Source: DAONBD01 sp964525485 (lineage in GTDB: Bacteria; Patescibacteriota; Gracilibacteria; UBA1369; LOWO2-01-FULL-3). From it: a stretch of 6,234 nucleotides of DNA. This document shows positions 1 to 4,957 of this stretch, piece after piece. Each line of letters starts with the position of its first letter. Within the stretch, counting starts at the first letter, position 1. The position numbers and the translations under genes were made by a program. The stretch is taken from NCBI GenBank assembly GCA_964525485.1, contig CAZGHH010000040.1, positions 1 to 6,234 on the forward strand, given 5' to 3'. Under the pieces are notes generated by a model that worked only from the letters and a program-made list of their open reading frames with translations, was not told the DNA's origin and made no database searches.

Positions 1-2265
1 ACTGTAATTTCCACCAAGAGCTTCCCAGCATTCCTCAGCCAAATGTGGAGCCATAGGAGCTATCAATTGAACCAAAATTTTTGCAGTCTCTTTATCAATT
101 TCATCCTTTGAAGCAAAATTAACAAACTCCATTAAAGCGCTTATAGCAGTGTTAAATTGGAAAGCCTCAATGTCGGTTGTCACTCTTTTGATTGTTTTAT
201 GAAGAAGATTTTTTGTCTCGTCGGAAATCGAATTATTGGAAATTGCATTTTCGGGAATTTCATTTGCAGAGATCATGTCCGAGCTCGCATCATTTACCAA
301 ATTCCAAAATTTATCTTCAAATCTCACGATGCCCATAATGCCTTTATCATTCCAGTCTCCGCCTTGCGTGAAAGGTCCCATAAACATCAAATACATGCGG
401 AAAACATCACTTCCATATTTTTCAACAAATTCATCAGGACTCACGGTATTTCCTTTTGATTTACTCATTTTTGCTCCGTCCTTTGTAATCATTCCCTGAT
501 GTACAAGCCGTTTGAATGGCTCTTTGAAGTTAACGAATCCCAAATCATTCAAAGCCATATTTATAAATCTCGCATACAATAAATGCATACACGCGTGCTC
601 AGGCCCACCAATATACATATCTACTGGAAGCCATTTATCGGTAATTTTTTTATTAAAAGCTTCTTTTGCATTCGCTGCGACTTTTTCAGGTGTAACACCC
701 ATAGAAGGGTATCTCAAATAATACCAAGATGAACAAACGAAAGTATCCATTGTGTCGCTCTCGCGAGTCGCTTCACCTCCACATTTCGGACACGCGACAT
801 TCATAAAACTCTTTGAATAATACAAAGGCGATTTGCCCTGTCCTTGTAATTTAAATTCAACATCCAAAGGTAGTTCCACAGGTAGATCCTTTTCCGGAAC
901 AGGGACTTCACCACATTTTTCACAATAAATAATTGGAATCGGCGCGCCCCAATATCTCTGGCGTGACAACAGCCAATCACGAAGTTTGTAATTCACGGTT
1001 TTTTTGCCGACGCCAATTTCTTCTAGCCAGTCAGCCATTTTTGGTAATGCTTCGCGATTGTTCATTCCACTAAATTCTCCAGAGTTAAATAAAATCCCAT
1101 CATCGGTATAAGCAGTCTCAAAATCTTTCGGATTGATCACTGTCCCATCCTCCGAAATAACAAATTTCAAAGGAATTCGATACATACGTGCGAATTCAAA
1201 ATCACGGAGGTCGTGTGCATCGGCCATCACTACACCAGTCCCATACATAAGGGCAAAATTAGCCATGTACACGGGAACGCGCTCACCATTCGCTGGATTA
1301 ATAACATCAACTCCGAGATAACATCCGAGCTTGTCTTTTCCGCCTTCAGAAGCCCTTTCTATTAATGTTTGCTTGTCGATTTTGTTGCGGATTTTTTTTA
1401 CTTCAGCCTCGTATTTTGTGCCACGTGTAAATTCGGAAACAAGCGGATGCTCAGGCGCAATAACAACAAAAGTGACGCTATAAAGAGTGTCACATCGTGT
1501 CGTATAAGCGACCAATTTATCTACAGAAAATTTTCCTTTGAATTCATCCGCTAACGCGAAATCGATCTCAACTCCATGGCTTTTGCCAATCCAATTCTCT
1601 TGCATGAGGCGAGTTTTCTCGGGCCAATCCAAATCCGTATAATCCAAAAGTTTTTCAGCATACGAACTCAAATTAAAGAACCATTGTTCCAAATCTTTTT
1701 TTGTAACTTCAGTACCGCAGCGGTCACAAGTGCCATCCTGTACCTGCTCATTTGCGAGCACTGTCTGACATGATGAACAATAATTCACCCCTTGTTTTTT
1801 CTTGTATGCTAAGCCTTTTTTATAAAGTTGTAAGAAAATCCACTGAGTCCATTTGTAGTACTCAGGTGATGAAGTCATAACCATTTTGTCCCAGTCGTAC
1901 ATTGTTCCCATTCGCGATAATTGCTGAACCATTTTTTCAACATTCGCTTTAATCGAATCACGTGGATGGACACCGGTCTTGATTGCATAATTCTCAGCAG
2001 GAAGCCCAAAACTATCGAAACCCATTGGTTCCAAAACAGTGTAACCTTTCATTCTCATATACCTCCCATGACTATCAGCAGGCGCAAAATTATACCAATG
2101 CCCTATGTGTAATTTATCTCCGGATGGATACGGAAACATCACTAAATTGTAGTATTTTTTATCTTCCGGGACTTTTTCTAGATCTAATTTATAGAGGCCG
2201 GTTTCTTCCCATTTTTTCTGCCACTTTTGCTCAACTAAAGGGGCATCATATTTCTTGTCTTTCAT
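1..2265 (-). CDS. leuS: Leucyl-tRNA synthetase (LeuRS), partial: C-terminus beyond window start
   Basis: Class I aminoacyl-tRNA synthetase that charges tRNA-Leu with leucine in the cytoplasm. My translation from the ATG at 2265 gives 755 uninterrupted codons, running off the window edge inside the anticodon-binding region (family length about 800-870 residues). Visible in order: the HIGH motif at residues 53-56 in a YPSG..LHIGHW context; a zinc-type four-cysteine set at C163/C166/C180/C183; the CP1 editing domain with TTRCDT at 255-260 and AHDLRD at 350-355; LRDWLLSRQRYWG from about residue 428; a second cysteine set at C448/C451/C492/C495; and KMSKS at 599-603. There is little room for a leucine-specific insertion before KMSKS. 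The editing site is unusual: the usual Pro of TTRPDT is Cys258, and the loop that normally reads MAVPAHD or MAVPGHD is one residue shorter (MADAHD); the Thr and Asp residues expected for editing remain. The start fits the family N-terminus and a promoter with its -10 box 7 nt upstream. No usable Shine-Dalgarno site is seen. Confidence 0.97.
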   Translation of the reverse strand, partial: MKDKKYDAPLVEQKWQKKWEETGLYKLDLEKVPEDKKYYNLVMFPYPSGDKLHIGHWYNFAPADSHGRYMRMKGYTVLEPMGFDSFGLPAENYAIKTGVHPRDSIKANVEKMVQQLSRMGTMYDWDKMVMTSSPEYYKWTQWIFLQLYKKGLAYKKKQGVNYCSSCQTVLANEQVQDGTCDRCGTEVTKKDLEQWFFNLSSYAEKLLDYTDLDWPEKTRLMQENWIGKSHGVEIDFALADEFKGKFSVDKLVAYTTRCDTLYSVTFVVIAPEHPLVSEFTRGTKYEAEVKKIRNKIDKQTLIERASEGGKDKLGCYLGVDVINPANGERVPVYMANFALMYGTGVVMADAHDLRDFEFARMYRIPLKFVISEDGTVINPKDFETAYTDDGILFNSGEFSGMNNREALPKMADWLEEIGVGKKTVNYKLRDWLLSRQRYWGAPIPIIYCEKCGEVPVPEKDLPVELPLDVEFKLQGQGKSPLYYSKSFMNVACPKCGGEATRESDTMDTFVCSSWYYLRYPSMGVTPEKVAANAKEAFNKKITDKWLPVDMYIGGPEHACMHLLYARFINMALNDLGFVNFKEPFKRLVHQGMITKDGAKMSKSKGNTVSPDEFVEKYGSDVFRMYLMFMGPFTQGGDWNDKGIMGIVRFEDKFWNLVNDASSDMISANEIPENAISNNSISDETKNLLHKTIKRVTTDIEAFQFNTAISALMEFVNFASKDEIDKETAKILVQLIAPMAPHLAEECWEALGGNYS

Positions 2266-2272
2266 GCCCCGA

Positions 2273-2301
2273 ATGGTAATGGAAAGAAACCCGTTTTACA
2301 A
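2273..2301 (-). promoter_or_regulatory. Predicted leuS promoter, leaderless type
   Basis: On the minus strand, TTGTAA (2301-2296) is followed by a 17-bp spacer and TACCAT (2278-2273), then 7 nt and the leuS ATG. Each box matches 4 of 6 consensus bases. The geometry puts the transcript start at or next to the A of the ATG, so the mRNA would have no leader. The neighbouring membrane-protein gene shows the same spacing, which supports this otherwise modest match. Confidence 0.5.
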
Positions 2302-2304
2302 GTT

Positions 2305-2326
2305 AAAAAAGAGAGAAATTATCCCT
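2305..2326 (-). terminator. Weak possible intrinsic terminator after the PAS gene
   Basis: About 10 nt after the PAS-gene stop, the minus strand has AGGGA (2326-2322), the loop TAATT, TCTCT (2316-2312), then one C and six T (2310-2305). The stem is only 5 bp and includes one G-U pair, so it is weak, but placement and T-run fit a terminator that ends just before the leuS promoter. Confidence 0.3.
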
Positions 2327-2336
2327 GTTGAATTAA

Positions 2337-3014
2337 TTAATTTGCGACTGTATCGACCACATCATTCACAGTAGTTTCATCTACGCCACTTTCAACAACG
2401 AAGGATTTTAAGACAGTGGTAATATCTTTTACGGAGCTGATTATCTCAGTGACTTTTCCATTATCGTCTATCACCGGGAGCATTGAAACTACATGAATGG
2501 AAGAAGTGCCGTCTTTATTTTTAAATCTATAAGGGCCAACGCCGTTTTTTGATTTTCCTGAATTTAAAACATCTGTGTATGATGCTACAAAATCCGGAAG
2601 ATCGTCTCCGTCAATATAAGAGAAAAAATTCTCATCGTCCATTTCGTCCAAACCATACCCATAATCTCCAATGAAATTTTTACTCAAGAATTTTGTTTTG
2701 CCACTGGCTTCCAATACAAAAATTGGTAAGGATTTTTGATTTGCCAATTCTCTATACGATTTTTCCAAAGCATCGGTGTTTACGCTCTTGGTATTTTCGG
2801 AATGACCTTCTTCAGGAGCATGATTACCATTTTCACTGAAATACACGCTATGACCTTTTTCTTGCTCGTGTAATGTAAAACTTAAAACATCTGATTTAAC
2901 GAAATCTGGAGAGGGCTTTTCAGAATCCATGAAAACAAGCATTGAAATAAACGACACAAGAAAAATAGAAAGCGCCGCCACTGCAATTTTATTGTTTTGG
3001 GTGAATTGGAGCAT
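2337..3014 (-). CDS. Membrane-anchored single PAS-domain protein without output domain
   Basis: A 225-residue protein starting at the ATG at 3014. Residues 10-28 form one hydrophobic helix preceded by a short segment with Lys9, so it reads as a signal anchor (or uncleaved signal peptide) that would place the rest outside the cytoplasm. Residues 30-82 are a polar linker with four histidines (49, 55, 65, 71) and many acidic residues. Residues about 84-200 look like a PAS domain: SLPIFVLEASGKTKFLS for the first strands, an acidic helical middle (122-141), then YRFKNKDGT and the classic PAC-like end DDNGKVTEII...VKDIT (183-199). The tail 201-225 is short and acidic. No kinase, GGDEF, methyl-accepting or DNA-binding domain follows, and the protein has no cysteine. 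PAS domains sense ligands or mediate protein contacts, but the ligand and partner cannot be told from sequence. The gene has its own near-consensus promoter and lies between unrelated genes. The PAS call is confident; the topology is inferred. Confidence 0.85.
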   Translation of the reverse strand: MLQFTQNNKIAVAALSIFLVSFISMLVFMDSEKPSPDFVKSDVLSFTLHEQEKGHSVYFSENGNHAPEEGHSENTKSVNTDALEKSYRELANQKSLPIFVLEASGKTKFLSKNFIGDYGYGLDEMDDENFFSYIDGDDLPDFVASYTDVLNSGKSKNGVGPYRFKNKDGTSSIHVVSMLPVIDDNGKVTEIISSVKDITTVLKSFVVESGVDETTVNDVVDTVAN

Positions 3015-3044
3015 ATTTGTTTTTGTTTCAAATCTTAATACACT

Positions 3045-3073
3045 ATTATAAAATAAAAGGACTTAAAAGTCAA
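3045..3073 (-). promoter_or_regulatory. Strong predicted promoter of the PAS gene
   Basis: Minus strand TTGACT (3073-3068), a 17-bp spacer and TATAAT (3050-3045): 5/6 and 6/6 consensus matches, the best promoter in the window. The -10 box ends 30 nt before the ATG, so transcription would start near 3038 and leave a leader of about 23 nt. That leader is A-rich and holds no Shine-Dalgarno-like motif at a useful distance. Confidence 0.75.
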
Positions 3074-3141
3074 TACTTAGACAAACAAAGAGAAGTAAAA
3101 AGTAAAGAAGTTAAAAGATCACAAAACTCGCTTAAAGAACT

Positions 3142-4200
3142 CTATAAAAGTCCGGGAATATTCCCACTACTGTCAGGTGGATTTAAAGATGAATCAACTT
3201 TTAGGTTAGGAGCTGTTTGTAGGGGAGCCGTTTGAATAGAAGAAGTAGTGACATCATCATCAGTATGAATTTCAACATCTCTGGCGGAAACTTCTTTCTG
3301 TGAAGTCAAATCCAAGAACGTAAATGTCCAAACTGCATAAGAAAATATATCAATAACGCCTCCTAAATAAGCCGCCAACAAAAGTGAAGCGACGCCAAGA
3401 ATTCCAAAAACGATCAAGATTGCGATATTTAATGCAAGAGAGGCTAGGTAACCTCCCAAAAGAAGCAAAATTCCTGGGATGAAAAACACCAAAACAGCTT
3501 GGATCACAACCCTGACGCCGATTATCACCATCAGTATCGTAATCAAAAGAGTTTGTTGCCAACTCAAGACGACAAGTTTAATACTCTTCTTCATTGAAGA
3601 GATAATCCCTTCGCCATCTATAATTACATACATATCGGCATAGGTGAATAAAAGTTTCAAAAACAGTCCAATCAGGGTAGCTACAGCAAATGGGATAACA
3701 AGTAATTTAAAAATTTCAACGTTCAAATTTCTAAGTACAAAACCGGCTTCTGTTACCATCGCGAAAGGTCCAAAAGTTTTTAATATCAAGTGTAATTCAA
3801 AAAGAGGCAAAGATGAGAAAAGTCCGTGTTTGATTCCAACGCCAAGGCCGGATTTTTGTCCATTTCTGGCCCTTGCAAGAGCTTGTACGGCAGCGGCCTC
3901 GCAAAAAGCCGGTGAATAAGTCCACAGAAGAAAAATAATAACGGATACAATTATTAGAGGAACGGTCAGGGAAGCATGAGTACTGATAAAATCCCATCCA
4001 AAATTCACAACATCACGCATAAAAGACGTCTCTGAATTATCAAATAGATAAGATTTTTTAAAGGCAAAAATCTGATAAGCTACATATCCGACTCCAACAG
4101 ACGTCGTCAAGATTGACGGGATAAAACCAAGCCAATAAACAATTCTCTTGTTAGCCTGCGTATACTTCCAAGAATCGGCTATGATTTGTTTGTAGTCCAT
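3142..4200 (-). CDS. Polytopic membrane protein of unknown function
   Basis: A 352-residue integral membrane protein that I cannot assign with confidence. From the ATG at 4200 it begins with a basic amphipathic segment (MDYKQIIADSWKYTQANKR, residues 1-19), then strongly hydrophobic stretches at about 21-47, 78-100, 164-190, 217-243 and 244-295 (the last long enough for two helices), suggesting roughly six membrane segments. Between them lie a basic Ala/Arg stretch after SPAFCEAAAVQ (96-106) and the segment TYADMYVIIDGEG..SSMKKSIKL (186-209). A 'Y..IIDG...SMKKSIKL' pattern followed by hydrophobic helices recalls DUF975/GPDPase-membrane-domain or YciC-like proteins, but this is only resemblance. 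The last 50 residues (about 303-352) are polar, Ser/Thr/Pro-rich and probably disordered. Alternative starts exist: TTG at 4236, and GTG at 4218, which has AAGGGG 7 nt upstream. I prefer 4200 because the protein then begins like related proteins I know from CPR genomes, and because TTG 4236 and GTG 4218 lie within the predicted promoter. Confidence 0.8.
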   Translation of the reverse strand: MDYKQIIADSWKYTQANKRIVYWLGFIPSILTTSVGVGYVAYQIFAFKKSYLFDNSETSFMRDVVNFGWDFISTHASLTVPLIIVSVIIFLLWTYSPAFCEAAAVQALARARNGQKSGLGVGIKHGLFSSLPLFELHLILKTFGPFAMVTEAGFVLRNLNVEIFKLLVIPFAVATLIGLFLKLLFTYADMYVIIDGEGIISSMKKSIKLVVLSWQQTLLITILMVIIGVRVVIQAVLVFFIPGILLLLGGYLASLALNIAILIVFGILGVASLLLAAYLGGVIDIFSYAVWTFTFLDLTSQKEVSARDVEIHTDDDVTTSSIQTAPLQTAPNLKVDSSLNPPDSSGNIPGLL

Positions 4201-4207
4201 GCTCAAG

Positions 4208-4236
4208 ATTCTAGCCACAAGTTTTCCCCTTGTCAA
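4208..4236 (-). promoter_or_regulatory. Predicted leaderless promoter of the membrane-protein gene
   Basis: Minus strand TTGACA (4236-4231, perfect -35), a 17-bp spacer and TAGAAT (4213-4208, 5/6). The -10 box lies 7 nt before the ATG at 4200, so the transcript should begin at or beside the start codon. Its -35 box overlaps, on the opposite strand, the -35 box of the predicted rpsO promoter. Confidence 0.65.
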
Positions 4237-4258
4237 AAAACAGGTTATTTGGTAAACT
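4230..4258 (+). promoter_or_regulatory. Predicted rpsO promoter, overlapping the divergent one
   Basis: Plus strand TTGTCA (4230-4235, 5/6), a 17-bp spacer and TAAACT (4253-4258, 4/6). Transcription would start near 4265, giving an rpsO leader of about 59 nt that contains a terminator-like hairpin. The -35 box shares positions 4231-4235 with the TTGACA of the minus-strand promoter, so two polymerases could not bind both at once. Confidence 0.55.
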
Positions 4259-4268
4259 TCTCCTGTTG

Positions 4269-4293
4269 AAATTCCCGAACGGGAAATTTTTTT
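4269..4293 (+). terminator. Terminator-like hairpin in the rpsO leader (possible attenuator or operator)
   Basis: TTCCC (4272-4276), loop GAAC and GGGAA (4281-4285) form a perfect 5-bp stem, extendable by three A-T pairs past a bulged A; seven T follow at 4287-4293. As DNA it is the inverted repeat TTCCCG-AA-CGGGAA. No plus-strand gene ends just upstream, so it does not look like an ordinary gene end. It would lie about 5-30 nt into the predicted rpsO transcript, where it could attenuate transcription or, as DNA, bind a regulator. The structure is clear; its role is inferred. Confidence 0.45.
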
Positions 4294-4323
4294 ACCCCAA
4301 ATTAAAAAATAATCATAAATAAT

Positions 4324-4761
4324 ATGTTGAGATCAGAAAAAAAGAAGGTAATAACTAAGTTTGCTACTCATCCAAAGGATACAGGATCACCACAAGTCCA
4401 GGTAGCTATTTTGACCGAGAGAATCAATAAATTGCAGGAGCATCTTCTGACTCACGGCAAAGATAATCACTCAAGAAAAGGGCTTTTGGAAATGGTAGGT
4501 AAAAGAAGAAGACATTTAAATTATTTGAGACTTCACGACAAAAAAGCATATGAAGAATTATTAGGTTCTTTGAAATTAAAAGCGATCAGTCAAGCAACAA
4601 CAGCAAGAAAGACTGTTAAAAAAGGACCAAAGAACGCAAAAGTAGCAAAAAAAGTCACGAAAAGTGCGGCAAAAGCGGCTGTAAAAGCTGAGAAAAAAGC
4701 GGTAAAAAAAGAGAAAAAAGTCGCAAAAAAAGCCGCTACAAAGGCAAAAGTAAAGAAATAA
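4324..4761 (+). CDS. rpsO: 30S ribosomal protein S15 with long Lys/Ala-rich C-terminal extension
   Basis: Primary 16S rRNA-binding protein of the small-subunit platform, which binds the helix 20-22 junction early in assembly. Residues 1-86 are a full S15 core: DTGSPQVQVAILTERINKLQ (19-38), HGKDNHSRKGLLEMVGKRRR (44-63), LNYL (65-68) and YEELLGSLKLK (76-86), where the usual 88-89-residue protein ends. One familiar KDHHSRRGLL position is Asn48 instead of His, while the Asp, His and Ser around it are kept. Residues 87-145 are an added tail with about 22 Lys and 15 Ala among 59, almost no hydrophobic residues except Val, resembling histone H1-like tails; it probably contacts RNA and is likely disordered or helical only when bound. 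Its codons contain several A6-A7 runs. No Shine-Dalgarno site precedes the ATG; the 25 nt upstream are almost all A/T. A weaker second promoter, TTTACC (4291-4296), 17 bp, CATAAA (4314-4319), could give a nearly leaderless mRNA. pnp follows after 196 nt, the common rpsO-pnp order. Confidence 0.97.
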   Translation: MLRSEKKKVITKFATHPKDTGSPQVQVAILTERINKLQEHLLTHGKDNHSRKGLLEMVGKRRRHLNYLRLHDKKAYEELLGSLKLKAISQATTARKTVKKGPKNAKVAKKVTKSAAKAAVKAEKKAVKKEKKVAKKAATKAKVKK

Positions 4762-4820
4762 AAGTTCTTTAAAATAGCCAGTCATCTAATGGCAGGCAAT
4801 AATATTCACCCCCACGACTT

Positions 4821-4920
4821 ACTTTAAACGAAAGTTTTAAGTTGCAGGATTGAGCAGGCCTTTTGGCCTTGAACTTCGGTTCTTTCCTTTTAGACCTGTT
4901 CAATCTTGTCACTTAAACTT
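4821..4920 (+). promoter_or_regulatory. Structured pnp leader: long imperfect stem with alternative hairpin
   Basis: The non-coding RNA between rpsO and pnp can fold into a long stem. Positions 4844-4858 pair with 4895-4909 without a break (15 bp, three G-U); after one T-C mismatch, 4836-4842 pair with 4911-4917; after a bulged T4835, 4832-4834 pair with 4918-4920. Inside lies GAAC-TTCG-GTTC (4871-4882), a cUUCGg tetraloop hairpin. AGGCC-TTTT-GGCCT (4856-4869) can form if the top three pairs of the long stem open, giving a three-way junction. Alternatively 4821-4829 and 4834-4842 form a hairpin with a GAAA loop and one T-T mismatch, using the same bases as the outer stem. In E. coli a long pnp leader stem is cut by RNase III and lets PNPase repress its own mRNA; a similar role is inferred here. 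A riboswitch-like element or a ribosomal-protein site is possible. All pairings were found by eye. Confidence 0.6.
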
Positions 4921-4925
4921 CTTTG

Positions 4926-4957
4926 ATGTTTGTCTGGGATTATTAACCAACAAACAT
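4926..4957 (+). promoter_or_regulatory. Hairpin abutting the pnp start codon
   Basis: ATGTTTGT (4926-4933) is the exact reverse complement of ACAAACAT (4950-4957); after a bulged C4934, TGG (4935-4937) pairs with CCA (4947-4949), leaving a 9-nt loop. The stem ends on the base before the pnp ATG and there is no Shine-Dalgarno site at a useful distance (GGGA at 4936-4939 lies in the hairpin, 18 nt from the ATG). It could limit ribosome access or position the start codon. Confidence 0.5.

Noticed and set aside
157..2279. Several plus-strand frames of 60-100 codons opposite leuS
   Set aside because: leuS reads continuously on the minus strand with all family motifs; the opposite frames show no domain or promoter.
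3145..3168. Palindrome GGGAATATTCCC near the end of the membrane-protein gene, followed by a short T-run
   Set aside because: Considered as a terminator, but the stem is 4 bp with a bulge, the T-run has only four T, and it lies in coding sequence (codons for GNIPGLL).
3017..3235. Plus-strand open frame of 72 codons crossing the PAS promoter and the end of the membrane-protein gene
   Set aside because: It lies antisense to a real gene and its promoter, has no recognisable domain and low-complexity Lys/Ser content; a shadow frame.
4218..4231. AAGGGG 7 nt before GTG at 4218, a possible Shine-Dalgarno site and start for the membrane protein
   Set aside because: It falls inside the TTGACA-17-TAGAAT promoter, upstream of the predicted transcript start, and the protein reads more naturally from the ATG at 4200. 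Not fully excluded if another promoter lies upstream.
4576..4785. Minus-strand open frame rich in Phe and Cys
   Set aside because: It is the antisense of the Lys-rich S15 tail; poly-A codons read backwards give Phe-rich sequence.
4844..4909. Three-way junction as an S15-binding site like those in some rpsO leaders
   Set aside because: Known S15 sites lie upstream of rpsO, this lies downstream, and I cannot confirm the needed GU/GC contact geometry by eye. Kept only as an alternative.
4906..4946. TTGTCA (4906-4911) or TATTAA (4941-4946) as a separate pnp promoter
   Set aside because: No matching partner box at 16-18 bp for either; the spacing between them is 29 bp.
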